Source: Rhodospirillaceae bacterium
Lineage (GTDB): Bacteria; Pseudomonadota; Alphaproteobacteria; UBA8366; Aestuariispiraceae
NCBI GenBank assembly: GCA_002709955.1
Contig: PAQY01000017.1
Span: forward strand, 1-64,000
Length of the DNA: 64,000 nucleotides
Direction: 5' to 3'
A model generated the notes under the pieces. It saw nothing but the letters and a program-made list of their open reading frames with translations, was not told where the DNA came from and did no database searches. Both the position numbers and the translations under genes were made by a program. Positions 16,318 to 24,898 of this stretch are shown one piece after another (the first letter of the stretch is position 1; each line of letters opens with the position of its first letter).

Positions 16318-19095
16318 ATGTCCGATGCCGCCTCTGACGCTCCAAAGCATCTCTATCTGGTTGATGGGTCAGGCTATATTTTCCGCGCCTTCTTTGCCCT
16401 GCCACCAATGAACCGGCCTGACGGCACGCCCACCAATGCGGTGTTTGGCGTCACCAGCATGCTGTTGAATCTGATTGAACAGACCGATGCGGATTATGTG
16501 GCGGTGATCTTTGATGCCAAGCGGATCAATTTTCGAAATGACATCTATCCGGATTATAAGGGCCATCGTCCCGATGCGCCGGAAGAACTGATCCCGCAAT
16601 TTCCGCTTATTCACGAAGCCGTCGCCGCGCTCAGCCTGCCCGCCATCCAGATGGAGGGGTATGAGGCGGATGATCTGATCGCGACCTATGCCGAACAGGC
16701 CAAGGCGCTGGGCGCGATTGTGACCGTGGTTTCGTCGGATAAGGACCTGATGCAACTGGTCGATGACAAGGTTTCCATGTGGGACCCGATGAAGAATATC
16801 GACATCAAATATGATCAGGTGATGGAAAAATTCGGCGTCGGCCCGGACCGCGTTGTGGATGTGCAGGCGCTGGCCGGGGATTCGTCGGATAATGTGCCAG
16901 GCGTGCCAGGCATTGGGATCAAGACCGCCGCGCAATTGATCAATGACTATGGCGATCTGGAGTCGCTGCTGGCGCGTGCCTCTGAAATCAAACAGCCCAA
17001 ACGCCGCGAAAGCCTGATTGAATTTGCCGATCAGGCCCGCATATCGCGCCAATTGGTGACCCTGGTGCGCGATGTCGAGGTGCCTGTGCCCCTGACCGAA
17101 TTGAAACGATCGGTCATGGATAAAGACCGGCTGATGACCTTCCTGCAGGACAATAACTTCAAACGCCTGATCGCGCGCGTTGGGGATGGCAGTGAAAAGG
17201 GCGGCGCACAGGAACAGGCCGCCGCCGCGCCAACCCCGACCGAAGCCACCTATGAATTGGTACAGGATGTGGCCGCGCTGAAAAACTGGATCGCAGCTGC
17301 CAGCAAAAAGGGAACGGTGGCCGTCGATACGGAAACCACCAGCGTCAATCAGATGCGCGCCAAGATCGTTGGTGTCTCTCTGGCGACAGAGGCGGGCAAG
17401 GCCTGCTATATCCCGCTATCGCATGTCGCGCCGGGTCAGGGCGGGGATATCTTTGACCAGGGGGGGGAAGCCCCCAAGCAAATCCCGAAACGGGAAGCCC
17501 TGGACCTGTTAAAGCCACTGTTGGAAGATCCAGGCGTGCTGAAGATCGGTCAGAACATCAAATATGACGCCGTTATCTTCGCGCAGGAGGGAATTTTCAT
17601 CGGCCCGATTGACGATACGATGCTGATCAGTTTCGTGCTGGAAGGCGGCATGCACGGTCATGGTATGGACGAATTGTCCGAACTGCATCTGGATCACAAC
17701 ACGATTTCCTTCTCTGACGTGGCGGGCAAGGGCAAATCCCAGGTCACCTTTGACCAGGTGCCGCTGGACAAGGCCTGCGACTATGCGGCCGAAGATGCCG
17801 ACATCACCCTGCGCCTGTGGCAGAAGCTGAAACCGCAATTGCTGACGGAAAAGCTGACCACGGTCTATGAGACGATAGAGCGCCCCCTGGTCCCGATCTT
17901 GGCGGAAATGGAACGGACCGGCATTAAGGTCGATCCAACCGTGCTGCGCGCGATGTCCAAGGATTTCGCCCATCGCCTTGCCGATTTGGAGGTGGCGATC
18001 CACAAGGATGCCGGGCGGGAATTCAATGTCGGCTCCCCCAAGCAATTGGGCGAAGTGCTGTTTGACGAAATGGGATTGCAAGGCGGCAAGAAGACCAAGA
18101 CCGGGGCCTATTCCACCAATTCAGAGGTCCTGGAGCCGCTGCGTGACGCCCATCCTATCGTTGCAAGGCTGCTGGACTGGCGCATGCTGTCCAAGCTGAA
18201 AAGCACTTATACCGATGCGCTGGTCGAAGACATTCATCCGGAGACCGGGCGGGTTCATACATCCTATATGATGACCGGGGCGCAGACCGGGCGGTTGAGT
18301 TCGACTGACCCGAACCTGCAGAATATCCCGATCCGCATGGAAGAAGGTCGCAAAATCCGACAGGCCTTTGTGGCCCCCCAGGGCTCCACCCTGATATCCC
18401 TGGATTATTCCCAGATCGAATTGCGGCTGGTCGCCCATGTCGCCAAGATTGAGCCGTTGATTCAGGCCTTTCTGGACGGTCAGGATATTCATGCGGCCAC
18501 CGCGTCGGAGGTCTTTAACGTGCCCATGGCCGATATGACGCCCGATATTCGCCGCAAGGCAAAGGCGATCAATTTCGGCATCATCTATGGCATCTCCGCC
18601 TTTGGCCTGGCCAATCAGATCGGCGTGTCCCGGGGGGAGGCGCAGGACTTCATCACCCGCTATTTCCAAAAATTCCCTGGCATTCAGCATTACATGGATG
18701 AAACGGTGGACTATTGTCGCAAGCATGGCCGGGTGGAGACCCTGTTCGGGCGGCGCATCCATATCCCGACCATCCTGGACAAAAACCCGATGCGCAAAAA
18801 CTATGCGGAACGCCAATCCATCAACGCCCCGATCCAGGGCACGGCGGCAGATATCATCAAACGCGCCATGATCCGCATTCCCAAGGCCCTGGCCGATGCA
18901 GGCCTGACAGACGACGCAAAAATGCTGCTGCAGGTCCACGATGAATTGGTCTTCGAAGCGAAACAGGGCAGCGAAGACGCCGTCATCCAATGCGTCAAAG
19001 ACACAATGCAAAACGCCGCCAACCCGGTGCTGAACCTAAGCGTCCCGCTGGTGGTGGAAGCAGGAACGGGTGCAAACTGGGCGGAGGCGCATTGA
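16318..19095 (+). CDS. polA: DNA polymerase I
   Basis: Full-length replication and repair polymerase of 925 residues. The N-terminal 5'-3' exonuclease domain (1 to about 290) begins with LYLVDGSGYIFRAFFAL and has the metal-binding GYEADDLIATYA and VSSDKDLMQLV motifs. The 3'-5' proofreading domain (about 310-515) keeps the DxE pair Asp337/Glu339 in VAVDTETT, so proofreading is probably active, unlike in some Gram-positive homologues. Polymerase motif A is LDYSQIELRL (Asp696), motif B is RRKAKAINFGIIYG, and motif C is VHDELVF (Asp875). It is divergent from hsp20 and followed by an AT-rich stretch. Confidence 0.97.
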   Translation: MSDAASDAPKHLYLVDGSGYIFRAFFALPPMNRPDGTPTNAVFGVTSMLLNLIEQTDADYVAVIFDAKRINFRNDIYPDYKGHRPDAPEELIPQFPLIHEAVAALSLPAIQMEGYEADDLIATYAEQAKALGAIVTVVSSDKDLMQLVDDKVSMWDPMKNIDIKYDQVMEKFGVGPDRVVDVQALAGDSSDNVPGVPGIGIKTAAQLINDYGDLESLLARASEIKQPKRRESLIEFADQARISRQLVTLVRDVEVPVPLTELKRSVMDKDRLMTFLQDNNFKRLIARVGDGSEKGGAQEQAAAAPTPTEATYELVQDVAALKNWIAAASKKGTVAVDTETTSVNQMRAKIVGVSLATEAGKACYIPLSHVAPGQGGDIFDQGGEAPKQIPKREALDLLKPLLEDPGVLKIGQNIKYDAVIFAQEGIFIGPIDDTMLISFVLEGGMHGHGMDELSELHLDHNTISFSDVAGKGKSQVTFDQVPLDKACDYAAEDADITLRLWQKLKPQLLTEKLTTVYETIERPLVPILAEMERTGIKVDPTVLRAMSKDFAHRLADLEVAIHKDAGREFNVGSPKQLGEVLFDEMGLQGGKKTKTGAYSTNSEVLEPLRDAHPIVARLLDWRMLSKLKSTYTDALVEDIHPETGRVHTSYMMTGAQTGRLSSTDPNLQNIPIRMEEGRKIRQAFVAPQGSTLISLDYSQIELRLVAHVAKIEPLIQAFLDGQDIHAATASEVFNVPMADMTPDIRRKAKAINFGIIYGISAFGLANQIGVSRGEAQDFITRYFQKFPGIQHYMDETVDYCRKHGRVETLFGRRIHIPTILDKNPMRKNYAERQSINAPIQGTAADIIKRAMIRIPKALADAGLTDDAKMLLQVHDELVFEAKQGSEDAVIQCVKDTMQNAANPVLNLSVPLVVEAGTGANWAEAH

Positions 19096-19210
19096 GAAAA
19101 TTTATATTCAGGGTGGTATTGATTTCTTAATTCAACTTTTTTATGGACGCAGGCCCCTCAAGTGCTTATGTTTCCCTTGGAGGCTTTGTCGGGAACGGCA
19201 TTGCCTTTTT

Positions 19211-20074
19211 TTATTCTAATTGCCGATCATTCAAAGCCCGCAAGTCATTGATAACTTTAAAACCATAAACATTATAACCCCGGTCCGTGATATGGGTGAA
19301 TCTTAGCTTCAGAATCTCTTCAGCAAAGGACGCCAATTCTGGGCGTCTTGGATAATCCATGTTCTTTAATCGGACCCCCCAACTGATGACATAGGCGATA
19401 AGGTCCGCCATTTGGACCAATGTTGTTAAATCGCTGTGCACAAAAAAAGGTTCCGGAATTATGAGACGAGAGCGCGTTCGACCGTTTCGGGTTTCTTTAA
19501 AGTAAGCTTGAACCTGGTTTAGCAAAATCTGGCTTGCGGATTTTTCAAGTTCATCGAATATCAAGTACCCCATCGGTTGATCGCGTTGAAGGTTCAAGTG
19601 GGAAAAGAACCTTTCGAATAGATATGCATAATCCTTCCGTAATCTATCTGTGCTGGGTCGCTGCGCTGATTGCGGTACGATCGAAGCAAAGGCGACGCCT
19701 CCAAACTGTCTCGTCGCGATGAGGAATTTCAAGCAATAGTCGAGCTTTGCCTGTGCCAAGGCAGTCAGCCGCTGTTTTGATACCGCAGACCCATCTTGCA
19801 AAACCTCAGATGCCAATTGCCTTCTTAAAATGGGGTCAATTTGTGGAAGTTGCGCCGCATGTTTGAACACTTTTGCCTTTAAAAGCTTTTGGGCTTTGGC
19901 TTCCTTCCCATAGGCAGAAAACAACGGGATACCAAACATCTGTATTTGGAGTTTGGTTAACTCCTGAATAAGAGGCCATATTTGACTATCTTTAATAGCA
20001 ATTCCCGCGAGAACTTCGTAAGGGCTCGATTTTTGATCCTGCCCAGACTCGTCAATAAAAAGGGACCAACTCAT
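19211..20074 (-). CDS. DUF3800 domain protein in an AT-rich islet
   Basis: A 287-residue protein beginning SLFIDESGQ, with later acidic residues in LIFDELEKSA and the C-terminal QMADLIAYVISW. This is the DUF3800 pattern: a predicted RNase H-like fold with an Asp-rich putative metal site. Members often occur sporadically and next to mobile or defence genes, but no activity is established to my knowledge. Base composition is clearly more AT-rich than in polA and DUF3429 on either side, and it stands alone. A 9-bp direct repeat ATTTATATT brackets the region (19100-19108 and 20129-20137). I infer horizontal acquisition; a defence role is speculation. Confidence 0.78.
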   Translation of the reverse strand: MSWSLFIDESGQDQKSSPYEVLAGIAIKDSQIWPLIQELTKLQIQMFGIPLFSAYGKEAKAQKLLKAKVFKHAAQLPQIDPILRRQLASEVLQDGSAVSKQRLTALAQAKLDYCLKFLIATRQFGGVAFASIVPQSAQRPSTDRLRKDYAYLFERFFSHLNLQRDQPMGYLIFDELEKSASQILLNQVQAYFKETRNGRTRSRLIIPEPFFVHSDLTTLVQMADLIAYVISWGVRLKNMDYPRRPELASFAEEILKLRFTHITDRGYNVYGFKVINDLRALNDRQLE

Positions 20075-20191
20075 TCAGATAACGCCCTATAATCGTAAAA
20101 TGAAATATACTCATAATATAGTTGTGTGATTTATATTAAGTCAATTTTGCTTTTGATTGACTTCAGGGCGCTTTCGAAAGACGTTTGCTTT

Positions 20192-20665
20192 ATGAATACT
20201 GCTATCGTTGCCATCCCAAAACCCGCCCTGATCCTCGGTCTTCTGGGTCTGATCCCCTTCTTCGCGCCTGTGGTTACGCTGTGGAACGGGGATCCGATGT
20301 TGGCCGGGGGAGCGTTGTCGCTGCAATTTGGGTATGCGGCGGTGATATTGTCCTTTCTGGGCGGGGTGCATTGGGGACGGGCCCTGGCGGGGGATCGGTA
20401 TGGGCCGACGGGACCGCGGCTGCTGTGGTCGGTTGTGCCGTCGCTGTTGGGCTGGGTCTTGCTGTTGACGCCCGATATGGTGGTTATTCTGATCGGCTTC
20501 GTGATTGCCTTCGCGCTGGCCTTTCTGGTTGATATCAAGGCGGTGAAGGCGGGCATGTTTCCCGTCTGGTATGGTACCTTGCGCAAGATACTGACCATCG
20601 GCGTGCTGGCAGCCCTGCTGTTGACCCTGGCGGCGAGTTTCTCAGCGGTTCCGGTTGGGGCATAG
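20192..20665 (+). CDS. DUF3429 family membrane protein
   Basis: A protein of about 157 residues with four to five hydrophobic helices. It matches DUF3429 by LGLLGLIPFFAPV near the start, the YAAVILSFLGGVHWGRAL motif and the LLGWVLLLTPD segment. The function is unknown. I use the ATG at 20192 (MNTAIVAIPKP) because upstream codons lie in AT-rich flank and the first helix then starts at the N-terminus; the frame is open to 20126. The BKACE gene follows after 6 bp, so the two are probably co-transcribed. Confidence 0.78.
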   Translation: MNTAIVAIPKPALILGLLGLIPFFAPVVTLWNGDPMLAGGALSLQFGYAAVILSFLGGVHWGRALAGDRYGPTGPRLLWSVVPSLLGWVLLLTPDMVVILIGFVIAFALAFLVDIKAVKAGMFPVWYGTLRKILTIGVLAALLLTLAASFSAVPVGA

Positions 20666-20671
20666 GCCGCC

Positions 20672-21547
20672 ATGGCGACCTGGCTGGAAGTGGCGCTGAA
20701 CGGGCCCTGGACGCGGGCCAAACAACCCTTGATGCCGATCACGGTGGAAGAGGTCGTCGCCGAAGGGCTGGCCTGTATCGATGCGGGCGCGGCGATCATC
20801 CATGTGCATGCCTATGACCCCATCAGTGGACGTCAGGACGACGACTGGCAGACCTATGCCCGGATCATCGAAGGCATTCGCGCGAAAAGCGACGCGATGG
20901 TCTATCCCACCATTCCCTTCCCAGGCGGTTTGGGCGACCCCAATGGGATGAGCGCGGTTCAGCGATTCTCTCATGTGGAGGAACTGGCCAAGCGGGGCCT
21001 GCTGGAATGCGGTGTGGTCGATCCAGGCTCCACCCAGATTGCAGGTTTTGAAGAGATTGCGGGCGGGGAAATGGGGTTTCTGTACGCCAATCCCGGCGAC
21101 CATATTCAGCAGGGGCTGCAGCTGGCGGCCGAGTATAAATTCCACCCCGGCTATGCGATATACGAGCCTGGCTTTACCCGCCTGGGGGCGGCGCTGCACA
21201 AGGCGATGCCGGGCTGTCCTGTACCGATCTATCGCTTCATGTTTTCGGACGGGTTTGCCTTTGGCTTTCCGCCACAGGATTGGGCGTTACACGCACATTG
21301 TAAGCTTTTGGATCACGTCGCCCCTCAGGCCCCCTGGATGATTGCAGGCTTGCGCGTTGATATCACATCCCTGATTGCCCCTGCGGTGCGGGCGGGTGGG
21401 CATGTGCGGGTTGGGCTGGAAGACGCCCCCTGGCAGTCACAGATCAGCAATCTGGACCTGACCCGACAAGCGATCAAAGAAATAGAGGCAGCGGGCGGTA
21501 CACCGGCAAGTCCGGCACAGGTTCGATCAGTCCTGAACCGGTCGTGA
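20672..21547 (+). CDS. BKACE family beta-keto acid cleavage enzyme (DUF849)
   Basis: A Zn2+-dependent TIM-barrel enzyme of the 3-keto-5-aminohexanoate cleavage (Kce/BKACE) family, which condenses a beta-keto acid with acetyl-CoA to give an acetoacetate-type product and a new CoA ester. The 291 residues show the N-terminal EVALNGPWTR, the metal-binding HVH in AAIIHVHAYDP, a catalytic-region GLLECGVVDPGS, and the C-terminal RVGLEDAPW. The in vivo substrate varies widely in this family and cannot be read here. It may follow DUF3429 on one transcript and ends inside the 3' end of the convergent EamA gene (21-bp overlap). Confidence 0.85.
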   Translation: MATWLEVALNGPWTRAKQPLMPITVEEVVAEGLACIDAGAAIIHVHAYDPISGRQDDDWQTYARIIEGIRAKSDAMVYPTIPFPGGLGDPNGMSAVQRFSHVEELAKRGLLECGVVDPGSTQIAGFEEIAGGEMGFLYANPGDHIQQGLQLAAEYKFHPGYAIYEPGFTRLGAALHKAMPGCPVPIYRFMFSDGFAFGFPPQDWALHAHCKLLDHVAPQAPWMIAGLRVDITSLIAPAVRAGGHVRVGLEDAPWQSQISNLDLTRQAIKEIEAAGGTPASPAQVRSVLNRS

Positions 21548-22492
21548 TTTCTTCGTCAATTGCTGTTCCCGCCGGGCGATATAGATCGCGCTGCTGGCGA
21601 TGATCGCGGCACCAATCCAGGTGATGTAATCCGACACCTGACCAAAGGCGAAATAGCCGACAATTGCGACAAAGGGCAGTCTGGCATAGTCAAAAGGGAT
21701 GACGATGGAGGCATCGGCGGCGGCAAAGGCCTTGGTCATCAGGATATGACTGACCGCGCCCGTAACCCCCATACCAATGCCCAATAGCCATAATTCTGGG
21801 GTCATGGGCATCCAGACCGTCAGGGCGGGGATCAGGGTCCCGATTGTCAGGCAGACATTGGTCCAGAACACAATCCGCTCCGGGGGTTCCGTGCGGGTCA
21901 AAAGCTTGATCAACAAAGCAGACATTGCCATGCCCCCCGCGGCGGCCAGGGCCCAGATCGTGCCGGGTTCAAGGGGAACCATACCAGGGCGCAGGATGAC
22001 CAGAACACCGACAAACCCAATCGCGACGGCGGTCCACCGCCGCAAGCGCACGGTTTCGCGCAGGATCACAGCACTGCCGATCGTCGCGAAAAGCGGGGCG
22101 GCAAAACTGATCGCCGTGACTTCGGCCAGGGGCAGCATGGTCAGCGCGGTCATCCAGACAATGACCCCGACACTGGCGGTTGCGCCCCGAAACAGCATCA
22201 GAAAGGGCCGCTGTGGTATCAGATAGGCAAATCCATTCCTGCGGATGGGCTGCACCAGAAAGGGCAGCATTGCGCCTGCTGCAAAGACGCTGCGCAGAAA
22301 GGATATCTGCAACGCATCCATGCCCAACAAATTGGTTTGTTTCACCAGCCCGTTCAAACAGGCGAAAAGTGCGGCGGCCAGGGTCATCAACAGGGCGGCC
22401 ATCAAGGGGCGTCCGGGCCCAGAATCCAGGCGCACGGGAACAGCGGCGACCTTTGCCGCGACCTGATCAATCTCCGATACCGGAGGACTCAT
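21527..22492 (-). CDS. EamA/DMT-family transporter
   Basis: A 321-residue inner-membrane protein with about ten predicted helices in two EamA halves. Typical stretches are AALFACLNGLVKQTNLL, ISFLRSVFAAGAML, SFAAPLFATIGSAVILRE in the first half and IPFDYARLPFVAIVGYFAFGQ in the second. The solute is unknown. It lies downstream of the GntR-controlled operon in the same direction but is separated from it by about 300 bp of hairpin repeats, so shared transcription is uncertain. Its 3' end overlaps the end of the BKACE gene by 21 bp in convergent orientation. Confidence 0.87.
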   Translation of the reverse strand: MSPPVSEIDQVAAKVAAVPVRLDSGPGRPLMAALLMTLAAALFACLNGLVKQTNLLGMDALQISFLRSVFAAGAMLPFLVQPIRRNGFAYLIPQRPFLMLFRGATASVGVIVWMTALTMLPLAEVTAISFAAPLFATIGSAVILRETVRLRRWTAVAIGFVGVLVILRPGMVPLEPGTIWALAAAGGMAMSALLIKLLTRTEPPERIVFWTNVCLTIGTLIPALTVWMPMTPELWLLGIGMGVTGAVSHILMTKAFAAADASIVIPFDYARLPFVAIVGYFAFGQVSDYITWIGAAIIASSAIYIARREQQLTKKSRPVQD

Positions 22493-22534
22493 GGGGATGC
22501 CTCAGCTCACATTCTTATTGTTAAGGTGCAGTGT

Positions 22535-22552
22535 GCACCGCTCTTGCGGTGC
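22535..22552. repeat. Perfect inverted repeat upstream of the EamA gene
   Basis: GCACCGC (22535-22541), loop TCTT, GCGGTGC (22546-22552): a 7-bp perfect stem about 40 bases upstream of the EamA start. No T-tract follows on either strand, so it is more likely an operator, an RNA hairpin in the 5' leader, or a relic of the neighbouring hairpin array than an intrinsic terminator. Confidence 0.55.
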
Positions 22553-22657
22553 CTACAAACCCCCTGAACGGGTCATCCTGTCCATTGCGGGAAAAGGTGT
22601 TGTGCCCGTTCATCGAATTTTGCGGATGCGGTCGCAGAATACGGACGTATTTATTTT

Positions 22658-22787
22658 GCGCTCCTGCGGTTGCAGGATGCTTGGTTTACTAATGCGCTCC
22701 TGCGGGCGCAGGATGAATTAGATTGTTTTGCGCTCCTGCGGGCGCAGGATGAATTAGATTGTTTTGCGCTCCTGCGGGCGCAGGATG
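22658..22787. repeat. Four-unit hairpin array with exact 36-bp period
   Basis: Four 22-bp cores begin at 22658, 22694, 22730 and 22766. Each contains the stem TCCTGC/GCAGGA; the loop is GGTT in the first and GGGC in the other three, so the stem is conserved while the loop varies. The 14-bp spacers are AT-rich, and the second and third are identical (AATTAGATTGTTTT). The array fills the 3' flank of the SDR gene, which ends at 22790. Unequal spacer identity argues for tandem duplication of one unit. It could act as a transcript-end or RNA-stability element for the gntR operon. Confidence 0.85.
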
Positions 22788-22789
22788 CG

Positions 22790-23539
22790 CTAGCGCCCGC
22801 CGCTGACCGGCAGGATCACGCCCGTTGTATAGCGGGAGTCATTGGACAGCAGCCACAGGATCGCCTCGGCCACTTCTTCCGCGGTGCCGCCCCGCCCCAT
22901 GGGGACCATGGATTGCAGCCGTTCCACCCGGTCGGGGGCACCGGCTGTGGCGTGAATGTCGGTATCGATCAGGCCCGGTGCGACGGCATTCACGCGGATG
23001 CCTTCCTGCGCGACTTCTTTTGCCAAACCGATGGTCAGGGAATTGGTTGCGCCCTTACTGGCGGCGTAATGCACGAATTCATTGGGCGATCCCAGCCAGG
23101 CAGCGGCGGAAGAGACAATGACAATGGTGCCGCCCTTGCCCCCGCTTTTCGTCGACAGGCGTTTGACTGATTCCCGCGCACACAGCATCGCACCGACGAT
23201 ATTCAGGTTCATAACAGCCTGGATATCCTCAACCGTCATATCGACCACGCGCTTGATCCTGCCGGTAATTCCGGCATTGATCACCACCTGATCCAGCCGC
23301 CCGAACCGCCCATCAACGGCGGTGAATAAGCTCAGGACCCCGTCTTCCGTTGCCATATCTGCCTTGATCGCCAGGGCCTGCACGCCCGCCGCCTCAATCT
23401 CTGCAGAGACAGACGCCGCCGCAGCATCATTGGCGGTATAGGAGAAGGCGACATCATAGCCCCGTGCCGCCAGCATCCGGCAACACGCCGCCCCAATCCC
23501 GCGCGATCCCCCGGTGACGATGGCGACAGGATTGGTCAT
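22790..23539 (-). CDS. Short-chain dehydrogenase/reductase
   Basis: A 249-residue NAD(P)-dependent oxidoreductase of classical SDR type. The cofactor motif TGGSRGIG is at residues 9-16, NAG lies at VVINAG, and the catalytic Ser-Tyr-Lys is in VSSAAAW and VHYAASKGA. The C-terminal PVSGGR is typical of 3-oxoacyl-ACP-reductase-like and sugar dehydrogenases; the substrate cannot be chosen from this. It is the fourth gene of the tight gntR-phyH-oxidoreductase-SDR operon, 15 bp after the preceding gene. The hairpin array begins right after its stop. Confidence 0.9.
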   Translation of the reverse strand: MTNPVAIVTGGSRGIGAACCRMLAARGYDVAFSYTANDAAAASVSAEIEAAGVQALAIKADMATEDGVLSLFTAVDGRFGRLDQVVINAGITGRIKRVVDMTVEDIQAVMNLNIVGAMLCARESVKRLSTKSGGKGGTIVIVSSAAAWLGSPNEFVHYAASKGATNSLTIGLAKEVAQEGIRVNAVAPGLIDTDIHATAGAPDRVERLQSMVPMGRGGTAEEVAEAILWLLSNDSRYTTGVILPVSGGR

Positions 23540-23554
23540 GGCGGCGGTCTCCTT

Positions 23555-24892
23555 TTAAGAGAAGGCGGCTTCCATCTCTTTCCGGAAGCGCAAAGTTGGG
23601 TCTTGTTCGTCCAGGACCACATCGTCCCAGGTCAGGACCTGGTCGGTGGCGACGGAACGCTTCAATGTGATCCCATGGGCAAGGCCAATCGGCAAGGCCC
23701 CTTTTGCGCGGGATGTGGCCGCAGGCATTAATTTGCCATAGACGGTATAACCGCCTTCGCCATCCAACTGATCACCCTGCTTTAGGGGCTTCTTGGCGGT
23801 GGCAACAGCATCCCCTGCCCAGGCGCGCGGCGCGCCGGTGGCTTCCTGACGCAGGGCGGCACTGGCAACAGAAATCCCCAATTCCAGCCCAATCAGGTGA
23901 TAGGGCTTGTACATCGTGGAATAACGCCCGGTTGGATCTGTCAGCAGCCCGTATTCCGAAAAACAGCGGGCGACATAATCGCTGGGCGCTTCAAAGGTGA
24001 CATAAACGCCCCAGCGCAGATCCCGGAAGACCGGGCGACCATCCCGCTCCACGCTGGAAACCACTTCCACCGTGCCCTTGCGGCTTAGGACGCCACCTGT
24101 CTCTCTGGGGGATAGGATGCGCGGCAAATCATCCACGCCACACGGCGGAAAGGCCAGACCATCGTCTTGTGGGACCAGATCACAGGCGTTGGAAACGGCT
24201 GCCATCTCAATCGCAGATTTGGTGCCATCCAGGAAGCTGTTGAACATTTGCGGATTCATGCCCCCGGCCTTTGCCTGTTCCGGTGTCAGACCGTAATGGG
24301 TCCAGACATCGTCAGGTGTCACATGGTGATAGGCGGGCAGGTATTTCGTCCCCTTCCCAGCACAGACGATGTTCATGCCAACCGCCCGGCCCCAATCGAC
24401 CATTTCCGCGATCAGGGCAGGTTGGTCACCATAGGCCAGACTGTAGACCAGACCGGCCTGTTCAGCCTTTTTCGCCAATAGGGGGCCGGCCAGAACGTCG
24501 GCCTCCACATTCACCATGACCAGATGGCGACCGTTTTCGATGCCTTTCAGGGCATGGCGAATGCCCGCCGCCGGGTTGCCGGTGGCGTCGATCAGGACTT
24601 CCAGGCCATCCGCCTCGATCAAGGCATCGGCATCTTCGGTGATCCAGGTTTTCTTCTGGGCCAGGGCGGTGGCGGCGTCGGGGGCGTCATAACGCTCCTT
24701 CGGCCATCCAACCCGTTCCAGCGTTGCGCGGGCACGATCCGCACTCAGATCGGCAATGCCCAGAACGTGATAGCCCGGATGATGGCCGCATTGGTTCAAA
24801 AACATCGCGCCGAATTTACCGGCACCGATGATGCCAACGCGAACGGGATTCCCCTCCGCCGCGCGGCGACGGAGTTTTGCGTCAAGATTCAT
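23555..24892 (-). CDS. SAF-domain NAD(P)-dependent oxidoreductase (predicted homoserine dehydrogenase-like)
   Basis: A 445-residue protein with an N-terminal Rossmann fold (VGIIGAGKFGAMFLNQ, about 18-33), a substrate domain with VLIDATGNPAAGIRHAL and GKGTKYLPAYH, and a C-terminal part that resembles a SAF domain (VATAKKPLKQGDQLDGEGGY). This matches the family called predicted homoserine dehydrogenase with SAF domain. Members occur in carbohydrate-acid and other catabolic clusters and do not serve threonine synthesis. It is 6 bp after phyH and 15 bp before the SDR gene, in an operon with a GntR regulator. Oxidation of a hydroxylated or sugar-acid-like substrate is my inference. Confidence 0.8.
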   Translation of the reverse strand: MNLDAKLRRRAAEGNPVRVGIIGAGKFGAMFLNQCGHHPGYHVLGIADLSADRARATLERVGWPKERYDAPDAATALAQKKTWITEDADALIEADGLEVLIDATGNPAAGIRHALKGIENGRHLVMVNVEADVLAGPLLAKKAEQAGLVYSLAYGDQPALIAEMVDWGRAVGMNIVCAGKGTKYLPAYHHVTPDDVWTHYGLTPEQAKAGGMNPQMFNSFLDGTKSAIEMAAVSNACDLVPQDDGLAFPPCGVDDLPRILSPRETGGVLSRKGTVEVVSSVERDGRPVFRDLRWGVYVTFEAPSDYVARCFSEYGLLTDPTGRYSTMYKPYHLIGLELGISVASAALRQEATGAPRAWAGDAVATAKKPLKQGDQLDGEGGYTVYGKLMPAATSRAKGALPIGLAHGITLKRSVATDQVLTWDDVVLDEQDPTLRFRKEMEAAFS

Positions 24893-24898
24893 ACCAAA

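Noticed and set aside
22658-22787. Regularly spaced repeats resembling a small CRISPR array
   Set aside because: Cores are palindromic throughout, spacers are only 14 bp and two are identical, and no cas gene is present.
22670-23170. Plus-strand frame reading through the hairpin array into SDR antisense
   Set aside because: The repetitive LLRAQDELDCFA peptide is the translation of the 36-bp array, and the remainder is antisense to the SDR gene.
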